64,000 nucleotides of DNA from CAG-411 sp963643465 (GCA_963643465.1 CAVIJT010000010.1:1-64000); one strand, 5' to 3'; positions 8,524 through 18,247 are shown, counted from the first letter of the stretch. Numbers and translations: made by a program. Notes: generated by a model not told the origin, from the letters alone.

Positions 8524-9903
8524 TCACCCTTCTTTCAAAAATGCCACATACCCTTTCTTTGCTTCATAAACATCTGCCTTACTTGTTACTTCCCACGGTG
8601 CGTGCATATTTAACACAGCTACACCACAATCAATCACTTCCATACCATATAAGGATAAAATATAGGCAATCGTTCCGCCACCGCCTAAATCTACTCTTCC
8701 TAGCTCGGCTGTCTGGTAAAATACTTGATGTTTATCCATAATGCCACGCAATTCACCCATATATTCTGCATTGGCATCGTTTGATCCCGATTTTCCTCTG
8801 GACCCAGTAAATTTGTTAAACACCATTCCTCTTCCAAAATATGCTGCATTTTTCTTTTCAAAGGCAGAAGCATAAGTGGGATCGTATGCGGCACTAACGT
8901 CAGAAGACAGCATTTTTGAAGATGCCAATGCTCTTCTTAGGGTTAATTCACTGTAACATCCCATAGCATCTAATAACTCAGCAACTGTATTTTCAAAGAA
9001 ATGGGAACGCATACCAGTGGCACCCACACTTCCAATTTCTTCCTTATCCACCAACAAGCAACAACTTGTTCTTTTTACTTTCTCTGTCTCAAGCATAGCC
9101 ACAAGTGATGTATATGCACACACACGATCATCCTGTCCGTATGCCATAATCATGCTTCGATCCAATCCCGCTTCCTTGGCTTTTCCAGCAGGGACCACCT
9201 CTAATTCCGCCGAAAGAAAATCTTCCTCTTCAAAATCATAAGTTTCTTTTAACAATGCCAATACATTCTTCTTAACGGTCTCTTTCTCCTCTCCAGCTAA
9301 AGGACGACTGCCAATCATAATGTTTAAATCTTCTCCCTCAATAACCTTACTGGCTTTCTTTTCCATCTGCTCTTGCGATAAATGAACTAGCAAGTCTGTA
9401 ATAAAAAATACTGGATCTGTCTCCTTTTCTCCCACAACAACATCAATGACAGTACCATCTTTCTTCACAACCACTCCATGAATTGCTAATGGCAACGTTA
9501 CCCACTGATACTTTTTAATTCCGCCATAGTAATGGGTATCTAAATATGCAAAATCCGTATCTTCATACAATGGATTCTGCTTTATATCCAATCTTGGAGA
9601 ATCAATATGCGCTCCAAGAATATTCATTCCTTTTTCTATATTTTCCTCTCCAATTTGAAATAAAGCTACGGTTTTTTTCATCCAAACTGCATAAACTTTA
9701 TCTCCAGCTTTTAATTGTTTTCCATTGGTTCTATGAGTGTCTAAATTTACATATCCTGCTTCTTCTGCTTTCGCAACAATTTCTTTTACACATTCTCTCT
9801 CTGTCTTTCCTTTATCCAAAAAAGATAGATAACCTTCATTTAATTGTTGCAATTCCAACAGTTCTTTTTCCGAATATGATGTCCACGCATTTTTTCTTTC
9901 CAT
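8524..9903 (-). CDS. M18 family metallo-aminopeptidase
   Basis: The ~459-residue product is a cytosolic M18 aminopeptidase, removing N-terminal residues with two bound zinc ions. Metal-site motifs are visible: LGAHIDSPRLD, GQDDRVCAYTS, DKEEIGSVG, SSDVSAAYDP and the C-terminal ELGRVDLGGGGTIAY. An in-frame TTG at 9909 is possible, but ATG at 9903 is preferred. The gene stands between a terminator for the upstream NUDIX gene and the yicC promoter, so it is probably monocistronic. Confidence 0.92.
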   Translation of the reverse strand: MERKNAWTSYSEKELLELQQLNEGYLSFLDKGKTERECVKEIVAKAEEAGYVNLDTHRTNGKQLKAGDKVYAVWMKKTVALFQIGEENIEKGMNILGAHIDSPRLDIKQNPLYEDTDFAYLDTHYYGGIKKYQWVTLPLAIHGVVVKKDGTVIDVVVGEKETDPVFFITDLLVHLSQEQMEKKASKVIEGEDLNIMIGSRPLAGEEKETVKKNVLALLKETYDFEEEDFLSAELEVVPAGKAKEAGLDRSMIMAYGQDDRVCAYTSLVAMLETEKVKRTSCCLLVDKEEIGSVGATGMRSHFFENTVAELLDAMGCYSELTLRRALASSKMLSSDVSAAYDPTYASAFEKKNAAYFGRGMVFNKFTGSRGKSGSNDANAEYMGELRGIMDKHQVFYQTAELGRVDLGGGGTIAYILSLYGMEVIDCGVAVLNMHAPWEVTSKADVYEAKKGYVAFLKEG

Positions 9904-9933
9904 AATCAATCCATTCCTTTCTCTTACTAAAGA

Positions 9934-9973
9934 AAAAGCAGGAACCCCACGATGATTCCTACTCTTTGCTTTT
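9934..9973 (-). terminator. Terminator after the NUDIX gene
   Basis: On the minus strand AAAGCA...AGGAA pairs with TTCCT/TGCTTT, followed by TTTCTTT. It sits 7 bases downstream of the NUDIX stop codon and before the M18 ribosome site. Confidence 0.65.
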
Positions 9974-9979
9974 AACTAT

Positions 9980-10432
9980 TCAGAAATACTTCTTTGAACC
10001 CCAAAGATTGCTTTTCTTTAAATCTACATATTCGCTATATGCCCGATCCAAAATCTGTTTCTCATTGGAGAACTTCAAGAGGTGGTAAGCCTCATGAAAT
10101 TTGTAATATCCAGAATCTAAAAAGTATTCTTCCCGTTGTGGTTTGCTATAATAACTATCAGCCATCATTAAATACCAATGAACATTCTTCACTACTGTAT
10201 CTTGGGGAGTATTAAAGGTATACTGGCTCTTACCAACATACTTGATGATAGAAGCATTCACGCCCGTCTCTTCTTTTACTTCACGAAGAGCTGTCTCGTT
10301 ATATTCCTCGCCTTCTTCTACAGTTCCTTTTGGCAATACCCAACCTTCGTACTTGTTCTTATAATTCTTATACAGTAATAAGATTTTTCCTCTGAAAATT
10401 ACCACACCACCACAGCTCGTTGCCTCAACCAT
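9980..10432 (-). CDS. NUDIX hydrolase
   Basis: The 150-residue protein carries a full NUDIX box, GTVEEGEEYNETALREVKEE followed by TG, matching GX5EX7REUXEEXGU. It starts VEATSCGGVVIFRGKILLLY, similar to proteins annotated as bis(5'-nucleosyl)-tetraphosphatase-like. It hydrolyses a nucleoside diphosphate linked to another moiety; the substrate is not decidable from sequence. The C-terminal ~50 residues are rich in Tyr and Lys. It appears monocistronic, with a terminator downstream. Confidence 0.85.
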   Translation of the reverse strand: MVEATSCGGVVIFRGKILLLYKNYKNKYEGWVLPKGTVEEGEEYNETALREVKEETGVNASIIKYVGKSQYTFNTPQDTVVKNVHWYLMMADSYYSKPQREEYFLDSGYYKFHEAYHLLKFSNEKQILDRAYSEYVDLKKSNLWGSKKYF

Positions 10433-10535
10433 CGCAATTCCTCCTGTTTCCTATTGCACTGCAATACGATTTGGTGTGTACCTAAACTCAAGTAAAAGTA
10501 TACCCTTTTTTTTCTTCTTTTTCAATAGAATAGAT

Positions 10536-12008
10536 TTAATTTCCTAAATATGCTTGAAAAATCTTTTTGGCAATTGGAACCGCATACTCACTTCCCGTTC
10601 CCATACCTTCTACAATTACGGTTACACAAATAGAAGGATTGTCTGCAGGTGCAAATCCGGTAAACCAAGCATGAGAACTGCCTGAAGAATCAAACTCTGC
10701 CGATCCGGTTTTTCCTGCCACTTTATAAGAGAAATTCCCCAAAGAGGTTGCCGTACCAGAATTTACTACTTCTTTCATATAATCTGTCAATACGGAAGCC
10801 TCATCCTCTGTCATAATAGTTTCCTCTGCTTTTGGCTTATACTGTCTCACCAAAGAACCACTGTCACTTTCCAAACGATCCACTACATAAGATTTCATCA
10901 GCACACCTTTATTTGCAATAGCTGATACAACCATATTTAAATGAAGTGGAGTAATCTGCGTCTTTCCCTGTCCCATAGCGGTGTGCATAATTTCTTCTTT
11001 ATCAGAAGAAGAATCAAGAACAAAACTACTCTTATTATATACAAATGTAGTTGGCAATTCACTGTTAAATAGCATCTTCTCACTATTACTTCGAAAACTT
11101 TTTATAGATAACTGGGTTCCTAAATATGCAAAGCAGGAATTACAAGATTTAGCAAACGCATTTTTCAAATGCAAGGAACCATGTACATGATTCTGATAAC
11201 AATTTACTGTATATCCATCTTGCTTTTCTGTTCCCTTACATTCATAGGAAAACTTTTTATAATTTGCATTTTCCCGAATATACTCTAAAGCCGTAAAAAT
11301 TTTAAATGTAGATCCCGGAGGATAAAGTCCCTGCGTGGCACGATTAACCAAACACGAGGTTCCGTCCGAATTGTTTACCAAAGTTTTCCATTGGTCATTT
11401 AAAGAACTTGGATTTGGATCATAATCTGGTTTTGAAACCATAGCAAGCACTTTTCCCGTAGATGGCTCCGACACAATTACTGCTCCCCTATAATTCCCCA
11501 AGGCATCATAGGCAACTTTCTGCAAATTTACATCAAGAGTAGTAACTGCATTATCTCCAATGGTCTTTTCCCCAGAAAGTTTCTTTTTAAAGTTTCCAAT
11601 CATATTGTCATTGGACGTAAGCAAATTGAAATTTTCCATCAATTCAATTCCTGTCTTTCCTTGTGTAGAATGTCCAACCACATGACAAAATATTTTTCCA
11701 TATGGGTAACTTCGGGTTTCTTTTCCTGAAGAATCCGTAACAGTCTCTGCAAGTACCTCTCCATCCTCTGTTACTATCTTTCCCCGAACGGTTCTCTCAG
11801 CAAGCAAATTCTGTCTCTGATTATAGGAATTATTGATAACATCCTTGCTTTGCACAACCATAAAATAAGCCAAATATCCTATCATTGCCACAAACAAAAA
11901 AACAAACACATAGGTAACTACCATAATTTGCTGATTTCCACCACGTTTTGCTGTCTGCTCTCCTGCGTTACTTTCCGACTGGTGCTTCTGCTTTTTCTTC
12001 CGCAACAC
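10536..12008 (-). CDS. Penicillin-binding protein (class B, FtsI/PbpA type)
   Basis: A membrane-anchored D,D-transpeptidase that cross-links peptidoglycan. One membrane span lies near residues 30-53, then a short dimerisation domain and the transpeptidase with SxxK (PPGSTFK, about residue 233), SxN (KSCNSC) and KTG (AGKTGSAEF). The open frame extends to 12029, but bases 12018-12025 read AAAGGAGG on the minus strand, an ideal ribosome site 9 bases from GTG at 12006-12008, so GTG is chosen. The start therefore overlaps the end of the FtsW/RodA gene by 41 bases, indicating translational coupling of a glycosyltransferase/transpeptidase pair. Confidence 0.92.
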   Translation of the reverse strand: MLRKKKQKHQSESNAGEQTAKRGGNQQIMVVTYVFVFLFVAMIGYLAYFMVVQSKDVINNSYNQRQNLLAERTVRGKIVTEDGEVLAETVTDSSGKETRSYPYGKIFCHVVGHSTQGKTGIELMENFNLLTSNDNMIGNFKKKLSGEKTIGDNAVTTLDVNLQKVAYDALGNYRGAVIVSEPSTGKVLAMVSKPDYDPNPSSLNDQWKTLVNNSDGTSCLVNRATQGLYPPGSTFKIFTALEYIRENANYKKFSYECKGTEKQDGYTVNCYQNHVHGSLHLKNAFAKSCNSCFAYLGTQLSIKSFRSNSEKMLFNSELPTTFVYNKSSFVLDSSSDKEEIMHTAMGQGKTQITPLHLNMVVSAIANKGVLMKSYVVDRLESDSGSLVRQYKPKAEETIMTEDEASVLTDYMKEVVNSGTATSLGNFSYKVAGKTGSAEFDSSGSSHAWFTGFAPADNPSICVTVIVEGMGTGSEYAVPIAKKIFQAYLGN

Positions 12009-13317
12009 TATTTGCCGCCTCCTTTCCACTAATCACATTGATGCTTTCGATAGCACAAAACATAATAATCATACTAATCATAGAACTTCCACCATAACTA
12101 ACCAAAGGAAGTGTTACTCCAGTGGATGGAATAAATTTTGTCACTCCACCAAGGGTCAAAAAGCTCTGAAACATGATAATTACGCTAAATCCCAATGCAG
12201 TTAATTTGTAAAAAGAATTTTTTATCTTTGCAGAAATATTGATAAACCATATAAAGCAACAAAGGTAAAGCAAAATCATGCAAATTGCAAAAAAAGTTCC
12301 CAGTTCTTCCGAAATTGCCGCAAAAATAAAATCACTTTCACGAATAGGAATGGACGTTGGTAGTCCTTGGGTAAGTCCCATGCCAAACCATCCCCCGGTT
12401 CCAATAGCAAATAGAGACTGTGCCACTTGATATCCCTGATTATCAATGGTACTCCAAGGGTCTTTCCACGCAGTTACACGCGTGCGCACATGGCTAAACA
12501 AGAAATATGCTACTACTGCTGCACCTGAACCACCCAACAGTCCTTCCAACAAATATGCCCAACTTCCAGTTGCCACAAACAGCATAAAAAGGTAGCAAAT
12601 AAAAAAGATTACTGCTCCTCCCAAATCTTTTTCCAAGACAAGTACCAACACAAAAGCCGCTGCCATTGCAGATATTTTTATAATATTTCGAAACTCTAAT
12701 GTTTCGGTAGACAAAATGGAAGCAAACGCCACTACAAATAGCAACTTTACAAATTCAGACGGCTGAATACTAATTGGTCCTATATTTAACCAGTTTTTTG
12801 CACCATATTTTGATGCTCCAAAACATAACACAATCAAAAGAAGAATTAAGCCCAATACCGCATAAAACCATCCCTCTTTTTGCAATTGTTTAAAATGCTC
12901 CAACACCCACGGAAGTGCCATACAAAGAACCATTCCTGCCACCATATATGCAAACTGTCTCTTTGCAGATGACACATTCAATCTTGCAAGCATCACCATA
13001 CTAATAGCAAAAAACATATACATATGATTTAGAATCGGCAGATTTTCTTTTTGATAAATTTTCTTATAAACAATACTACTGATAATGAAAAACGCTAATT
13101 CACAACCATATAGACCAAGGATGGTTATGTCTTCCTGATTCAAATAAATAACAGCATGTCCTAAAAAATGAAACATGTAAATAATCATTTTTTGCCGTCT
13201 ACATATTCGATTTCTTCTCTTTTTCTTTGCTGCAAATACCATAAATCCCCAATATGTGTAGATAGCCATTAAGACTACAATTATATATCTGGATAACTCG
13301 GTCAATACAATTTCCAC
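11968..13317 (-). CDS. FtsW/RodA/SpoVE family peptidoglycan glycosyltransferase
   Basis: The 449-residue protein has about ten to twelve membrane segments and SEDS-family landmarks: NWLNIGPISIQPSEFVKL, the ESDFIFAAISEELG loop and the C-terminal STGVTLPLVSYGGSSM. SEDS proteins polymerise lipid II and work with a class B PBP, which is the very next gene. Whether it serves division, elongation or sporulation cannot be decided from sequence. It starts with GTG at 13317 behind AGTAGGTG, 9 bases after the U32 gene. Confidence 0.92.
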   Translation of the reverse strand: MEIVLTELSRYIIVVLMAIYTYWGFMVFAAKKKRRNRICRRQKMIIYMFHFLGHAVIYLNQEDITILGLYGCELAFFIISSIVYKKIYQKENLPILNHMYMFFAISMVMLARLNVSSAKRQFAYMVAGMVLCMALPWVLEHFKQLQKEGWFYAVLGLILLLIVLCFGASKYGAKNWLNIGPISIQPSEFVKLLFVVAFASILSTETLEFRNIIKISAMAAAFVLVLVLEKDLGGAVIFFICYLFMLFVATGSWAYLLEGLLGGSGAAVVAYFLFSHVRTRVTAWKDPWSTIDNQGYQVAQSLFAIGTGGWFGMGLTQGLPTSIPIRESDFIFAAISEELGTFFAICMILLYLCCFIWFINISAKIKNSFYKLTALGFSVIIMFQSFLTLGGVTKFIPSTGVTLPLVSYGGSSMISMIIMFCAIESINVISGKEAANSVAEEKAEAPVGK

Positions 13318-13326
13318 GATTTACAC

Positions 13327-15777
13327 CTACTTTACTCCTTTTCTAAAATGCCCCGTACTATATTCTTTGATTGGACATTCCGACTGTTTTCTCTCTTTAA
13401 ACGTATTTACCAGAAACATCAGAATCTCTTCTGCTTCCTGTTCTGTTTCCTGTAAAAATTCTACACGAAGGCTCTGGGCTTTCATATGAATGATCTCCTC
13501 CGCATAATCATGCAAAGAAACCGGCATCTTCTCATACATTTGATTGTAACAATACTTGCATCGATTCCAACAACTATACACTTTCTCAAAGCGATCCTTT
13601 AGATACAAAGTTCTTTGTTTCTGCTTGCAGCCAACGGTATTTTTACATACACACTGAGCAGATGTCATCACTGCAGTTCTGCCATATACAATAATTTCTT
13701 GCCCACTGCAACCATTTCTTTTCCATTCTGCGCTATTTAACTCTACTGGCGCAGTGCTTTTTGTAATGCCAAATGAATCCCAAAAGGCTTTTGCCTCCCG
13801 ATTAAAGGTATACATATTGTAATCCAATCTTGCATACAGTGTACTGTTCGGTTGTACATATTTTTTATAAAGGGCAACACCTTCATAATTCTTAATAAAA
13901 AATCCTTTTATCTGCTTCATAGAAAGCAATTGTTCCAATGGCGTATTTACACTTTTTTCCACATACACATGCCGCATTGCCTGTTCAAAATAAAGATAAT
14001 TCTCTCTACGAAGCACTGCAGGAAAAATAAGAATGATATCCTTTTTACTCTGTGATACGATATATTGCATTTCGTTTTCTGACATACTTGCCATATCAAG
14101 AGCAATCGCTGTTACCTGTTCCACCCGATTAGCAGCTCTTGCCTGCTCTGCTGTACTTACAGAAACCGTAAACCCAGTTTCTTTTTCATCCTCGTTCTCT
14201 TCTTTTAAATCCAAAGGCTGCTGTACAGGCTGTTCTCTTCTATTAGACTCTGCCATCGCATTTAACAATTGTTCCAACGCTTCCCGCCTAAGTTCATTCA
14301 ACTGTCCCACAGGAACAAAAACTGCCTCTGACATGGAAATCTCACAATTTTCCATTACAAAAATGGTCTGATTTAATTTACAAAACTGTTTTTCTATCTT
14401 TTCTTTCGTCATAGGCTGGGACTTTGCAGCTTCTACCGGCAAACCATACACAGTTACGCTACTTTCTTTAGAAGTACAGGTAAGTGCAAGCGGCTCTCCC
14501 ACCTTAATTTGAGCAAAAAAGGACACAGGAATTCTTTTTTGTTTCTGCAAAATATCCTCTTGAATTTTTGTAAGCAACGCATTTCTTCTTGTACGATATA
14601 CTTTAGTACCTGGTGTGATATGGGAGCCTGGCTTTGTGTTTGTTTCTGTAACCCCCTCTTTTACAGAAGTATTCTCTTTTACCGTATATTCATACAATAC
14701 AGTTCCATCTTTTCTACGAAACTCCAACACGTCCTGTGCAAAAATGTCTTCACAAAGACGAAGCACCGCTCGATTTTTTTTCATGCGCTCTACCACGCCA
14801 ACCTCCACTCCACTATGATTTGGACGTACCATAGACATCTGGGTTGGACCATTTTTCTCATAGAAATATCCACTGGAAAAGCCACCTCGATTATACAAAT
14901 CCATCAAACAAGTATAATCATACTCCAGCTCTCTCTTATGCTTTTCTAAATAAGAGTGGTATTGCTTTCCATATTCTAAATATAAATCCGTATATTTTCG
15001 ATACAAATAGGCACAAAAAGCCGCATACTCTGGTTTCTTCATCCGACCTTCTATCTTAAAAGAATCAATTCCTGCATCTACCAAATCCGGAATCTTATCA
15101 AGAGTACACATATCCTTAGGACTTAGCACATAAGGAGGGGTAACAATAGTCTTTCCATTCTCATCTTTCACTTGATACTGCATTCTGCAAGGTTGCGCAC
15201 ATCTTCCCCGATTTCCGCTTCTTCCCCCAATCATACTACTTAGGAAACACTGACCAGAATAACAATAACACAAGGCACCATGTACAAAAGTCTCTATCTC
15301 TAATTTTGTATGCTGCCTTATCTGCGCAATTTCTTGAAGTCCAAGTTCTCTGGATGTGACAAATCGGGTAACACCTTGCTCCTTCAGCAATTCTCCCCCC
15401 TGCTCTGTAGTAAAAGTCATCTGGGTACTAGCATGAATAGGAAGTTTTGGAAAATTCCTATGAATAAATGCAAGCACTCCAGGGTCCTGCACAATTACCG
15501 CATCTAAGCCCTGCATATAATATTTTTCCAAATAGGTAAAAAGCTGTTCTTCTATCTCCTCATTATGCAATAATGTATTTACCGTAAGGTATATTTTTTT
15601 ATCAAAAAAATGTACATAATCAATGGAACGCAGCATAGTGTCCTCATCAAAATTTTCTGCAAATGCACGGGCACCAAACTGACTACCACCAAGATAAACA
15701 GCATCACAGCCACCGTTTATTGCACCACGCAAACTCTCATATGAACCTGCTGGTGCCAATATTTCTACGTTTCTCAT
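13327..15777 (-). CDS. Peptidase U32 family protein (RlhA/collagenase-like, DUF3656 C-terminus)
   Basis: The product (~816 residues) has an N-terminal U32 domain with EILAPAGSYESLRGAINGGCDAVY split over residues 4-27 and the family signature ETFVHGALCYCYSGQCFLSS, including the conserved cysteines, then a long C-terminal DUF3656-type region. Members include E. coli RlhA, needed for 5-hydroxycytidine in 23S rRNA, and proteins once called collagenases. The role here is inferred as RNA modification. ATG at 15777 behind TTGGAGG is chosen; the longer frame to 15795 begins inside that ribosome site. Confidence 0.88.
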   Translation of the reverse strand: MRNVEILAPAGSYESLRGAINGGCDAVYLGGSQFGARAFAENFDEDTMLRSIDYVHFFDKKIYLTVNTLLHNEEIEEQLFTYLEKYYMQGLDAVIVQDPGVLAFIHRNFPKLPIHASTQMTFTTEQGGELLKEQGVTRFVTSRELGLQEIAQIRQHTKLEIETFVHGALCYCYSGQCFLSSMIGGRSGNRGRCAQPCRMQYQVKDENGKTIVTPPYVLSPKDMCTLDKIPDLVDAGIDSFKIEGRMKKPEYAAFCAYLYRKYTDLYLEYGKQYHSYLEKHKRELEYDYTCLMDLYNRGGFSSGYFYEKNGPTQMSMVRPNHSGVEVGVVERMKKNRAVLRLCEDIFAQDVLEFRRKDGTVLYEYTVKENTSVKEGVTETNTKPGSHITPGTKVYRTRRNALLTKIQEDILQKQKRIPVSFFAQIKVGEPLALTCTSKESSVTVYGLPVEAAKSQPMTKEKIEKQFCKLNQTIFVMENCEISMSEAVFVPVGQLNELRREALEQLLNAMAESNRREQPVQQPLDLKEENEDEKETGFTVSVSTAEQARAANRVEQVTAIALDMASMSENEMQYIVSQSKKDIILIFPAVLRRENYLYFEQAMRHVYVEKSVNTPLEQLLSMKQIKGFFIKNYEGVALYKKYVQPNSTLYARLDYNMYTFNREAKAFWDSFGITKSTAPVELNSAEWKRNGCSGQEIIVYGRTAVMTSAQCVCKNTVGCKQKQRTLYLKDRFEKVYSCWNRCKYCYNQMYEKMPVSLHDYAEEIIHMKAQSLRVEFLQETEQEAEEILMFLVNTFKERKQSECPIKEYSTGHFRKGVK

Positions 15778-15799
15778 AAAATAGATAACCTCCAATTAT

Positions 15800-15824
15800 G
15801 AGAAACTCGCAAATGGAGTTTCTC
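15800..15824. repeat. Perfect 8-bp stem just upstream of the U32 gene
   Basis: GAGAAACT (15800-15807) pairs with AGTTTCTC (15817-15824) around a 9-base loop. On the minus strand the hairpin ends just before the TTGGAGG ribosome site, so it could influence U32 translation. It overlaps copy B of the dispersed repeat. Confidence 0.6.
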
Positions 15825-15880
15825 AGATTATCGCAGCACTCGTCAAAGATTCACATAAGCACTGGATTTTCCTACGCCCA
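15815..15880. repeat. Dispersed intergenic repeat, copy B
   Basis: This segment aligns with 58302-58374: shared blocks are AGTTTC, ATTATC, CAGCACTC, TTCAC and GGATTTTCCT in the same order and near-identical spacing. In both places it is the 5' untranslated region of the next minus-strand gene. Confidence 0.55.
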
Positions 15881-15929
15881 GCAAATACAATTTCATGCAA
15901 GCATGATTGTACTTGCGGGGCTTTTGCCA

Positions 15930-15964
15930 CAAAAACAGGTCGACGAATCACTTCACGCCGACCT
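15930..15964 (-). terminator. Terminator after zapA
   Basis: AGGTCG (15937-15942) pairs with CGACCT (15959-15964); on the minus strand the stem is followed by GTTTTTG. It lies 14 bases past the zapA stop codon. Confidence 0.65.
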
Positions 15965-15977
15965 ATACACTCATTAC

Positions 15978-16394
15978 TTATTTACGCTTTGCTTTGCCGC
16001 TCTCTAATTCTGCCTCTAACTTGATTACTTTCTTCTGTTCTTCTAAGTTTGCATTCTTAAGGGATTCCGCTTTATCTTGTAAATCCTCAATCTTGGTCTT
16101 ATATCCAATGACTTCATGCCGAAGTTCAAACAACTCCCGATCCTTCATAGTAATCATATCAGAAAGTTCATTCACCCTCTGCTGTGCCTTAAAGAAATCA
16201 TCTGTAATATTAATCTGCATCAACACATTACGCATGTCGTTATCTAAAATGTTGTATCCTTCCTGTCCCTTAAACTCTTCATACTTATGATTGATGTATG
16301 ATGCTACTCTCTGTAAATACTCATCACTCTCATATCCAGCAAGCACATACTGCTTTCCATTAATAGTAACTTCTATATCATTCTTCTGATTCAT
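15978..16394 (-). CDS. zapA: Cell division protein ZapA
   Basis: ZapA binds FtsZ and promotes Z-ring bundling. The 138-residue product starts with the family pattern EVTINGKQYVLAGYESDEYLQRVASYIN and continues in a long heptad-rich coiled coil from about residue 60 to the Lys-rich end. This is longer than Gram-negative ZapA but usual for clostridia. It has its own promoter at 16454-16482 and a terminator, so it is monocistronic, between ruvAB and the U32/ftsW/PBP unit. Confidence 0.88.
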   Translation of the reverse strand: MNQKNDIEVTINGKQYVLAGYESDEYLQRVASYINHKYEEFKGQEGYNILDNDMRNVLMQINITDDFFKAQQRVNELSDMITMKDRELFELRHEVIGYKTKIEDLQDKAESLKNANLEEQKKVIKLEAELESGKAKRK

Positions 16395-16453
16395 ACTTTA
16401 ACTCGCCTTTCTTCTTATGTAGAATGGTATATTTTCTACAAATACCTAACTAC

Positions 16454-16482
16454 ATTATACTCAAAAAAATGCACATAATCAA
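16454..16482 (-). promoter_or_regulatory. Promoter of zapA
   Basis: On the minus strand TTGATT (16477-16482) and TATAAT (16454-16459) are spaced 17 bases apart. The -35 overlaps the last codon of ruvB. Confidence 0.7.
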
Positions 16483-17504
16483 CCTTTATGTAATAGGTTA
16501 TTAGACTCACTGACCACCTCAAGCCCCAAATGACCATATGCCTTATCGGTTACCACACGTCCTTTTGGTGTTCGAAGAAGCAATCCTTCTTGAAGTAAAT
16601 AAGGTTCATACACATCTTCAATGGTACCCCTGTCCTCACTTAACGAAGCTGCCAAAGTATCAAGTCCAACTGGACCTCCACAAAACTTTTCAATCATGGT
16701 AAGTAAAATTCCTCGGTCTAAATGATCCAAGCCCAACTTATCTACTTCCAATAAATCCAGTGTTTCATCTACCACTTGTTTGGAAATGACTCCGTCATAA
16801 CGTACCTGTGCAAAATCTCTGACACGTTTTAATAAACGGTTAGCAAGTCTTGGAGTTCCTCTGGAACGTCTTGCAATTTCCACCGCACTTTCTTCTGAAA
16901 TCTCTGTATGAAACAATTTCGCCGAACGCATAACAATCTGTTTTAACTCCTGCACTTCATAATATTGCATACGCTCCACTACGCCAAAACGATCCCGAAG
17001 GGGCGCTGTCAACATTCCGACTCTAGTTGTGGCACCTACCAATGTAAACTTTGGTAAGTCCAAACGTATGGACCTTGCAGAAGTATCTTTTCCTATTACT
17101 ACATCAATGGAATAATCTTCCATAGCCGGATAAAGGACTTCCTCTACCTGTCGATTAAGCCGATGAATCTCATCCACAAAAAGCACATCCCCCTCTTGAA
17201 GATTATTGAGAATAGCCGCCATCTCTCCCGGCTTTTCAATAGCAGGTCCAGATGTGATTTTTATATTTACATCCATCTCATTTGCAATAATAGATGCTAA
17301 AGTTGTCTTTCCAAGTCCCGGTGGTCCATAAAATAGCACATGGTCTAAGGATTCACCCCGCAGCTTTGCAGCCTCCATATAGACTTTTAATTTATTTTTT
17401 ATCTTCTCCTGTCCCACATAGTCAGAAAGAAGTTTTGGACGAAGACTGTTCTCAATCCGATTATCATCTTCCTGAAGTTCTGTGGAAATCATACGTTTTT
17501 TCAT
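16479..17504 (-). CDS. ruvB: Holliday junction branch migration helicase RuvB
   Basis: RuvB is the hexameric AAA+ motor that drives branch migration with RuvA. The 341-residue product begins with RLRPKLLSDYVGQ-type sequence, has Walker A GPPGLGKTT, Walker B FVDEIHRL, sensor 1 GATTRVGML and the C-terminal winged helix with TPKGRVVTDKAYGHLG. It directly follows ruvA with a 17-base gap. No ruvC-like gene is adjacent, which is usual in Firmicutes. Confidence 0.97.
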   Translation of the reverse strand: MKKRMISTELQEDDNRIENSLRPKLLSDYVGQEKIKNKLKVYMEAAKLRGESLDHVLFYGPPGLGKTTLASIIANEMDVNIKITSGPAIEKPGEMAAILNNLQEGDVLFVDEIHRLNRQVEEVLYPAMEDYSIDVVIGKDTSARSIRLDLPKFTLVGATTRVGMLTAPLRDRFGVVERMQYYEVQELKQIVMRSAKLFHTEISEESAVEIARRSRGTPRLANRLLKRVRDFAQVRYDGVISKQVVDETLDLLEVDKLGLDHLDRGILLTMIEKFCGGPVGLDTLAASLSEDRGTIEDVYEPYLLQEGLLLRTPKGRVVTDKAYGHLGLEVVSESNNLLHKG

Positions 17505-17521
17505 GTTCTCACCAACCTAAA

Positions 17522-18133
17522 TCATAAAAATGCCAGCTTTTTCAAACCAAGTTTTAACACTTGCTCTGCATCCATATCCGGGGTAATCTCAATCTCTCTT
17601 ACCGCCTTCAAGGCTTCTGTCTGGGAATATCCAAGTGCCACCAATGCTTCTACCGCATCTTGTCTTACCCCCTGTAAATCTTTTCCATCTACTTCTTCTG
17701 TCTCTTTTAATTTTTCCTCAAAGGCATCTTCTAATTTTACCTTATCTTTCAGTTCAAGAACGGTTTTCTCCGCTGTCTTTTTTCCAATTCCCGGTGCCAA
17801 AGAAATGGTCTTTGCATCTCCAGCAAGAATGGCAAACTTCAAATCATTTGCAGATAAAACCGACAAGATTCCAAGCGCACCTTTTGGTCCTATTCCACTA
17901 ACAGTAATCAAAAGGCGAAACATCTCCAAATCTCCTTTTGTGAGGAACCCAAACAACTGCATGGCATCTTCTCTCACATGAAAATGTGTGTGCAGTTTTA
18001 TTTCTTCTCCCTGAGCAGGTAATTGATTTGGTACATTTTGCGGCACCAAAATTCGATATCCCATTCCCTGATAGTCAAGCACCACATAATCTGTACCTAC
18101 TTCTTCTATTGTTCCTTTGACATATGCAATCAT
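17522..18133 (-). CDS. ruvA: Holliday junction branch migration protein RuvA
   Basis: RuvA tetramers bind the four-way junction and load RuvB. The 203-residue product starts MIAYVKGTIEEVGTDYVVLD (OB fold), has two helix-hairpin-helix motifs (TVSGIGPKGALGIL and LAPGIGKKTAEKTVLELKDK), an acidic linker and the C-terminal RuvB-binding domain ending in GLKKLAFL. The upstream gene is cls, from which it is separated by two small inverted repeats. Confidence 0.96.
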   Translation of the reverse strand: MIAYVKGTIEEVGTDYVVLDYQGMGYRILVPQNVPNQLPAQGEEIKLHTHFHVREDAMQLFGFLTKGDLEMFRLLITVSGIGPKGALGILSVLSANDLKFAILAGDAKTISLAPGIGKKTAEKTVLELKDKVKLEDAFEEKLKETEEVDGKDLQGVRQDAVEALVALGYSQTEALKAVREIEITPDMDAEQVLKLGLKKLAFL

Positions 18134-18154
18134 AGTTCTCCCCTATCTTCATAA

Positions 18155-18219
18155 AGTGGATACGTTCCACTGTTACAGCCTCTTTTCTCAATTGTAATCG
18201 AGTAGGCTGACTCCTACTC
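18155..18219. repeat. Two short inverted repeats between cls and ruvA
   Basis: AGTGGA/TCCACT (18155-18171) and GAGTAGG/CCTACTC (18200-18219) are two perfect stems in the 114-base cls-ruvA gap. The second may end cls transcription, but no T-run follows; the first would fold in the ruvA leader. Confidence 0.5.
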
Positions 18220-18247
18220 AATTCGCTTACGAACAGCAAATACAGAA

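Noticed and set aside
14033..14371. 112-residue and similar plus-strand frames inside the U32 gene
   Set aside because: They are antisense to a long conserved coding sequence with clear family motifs.
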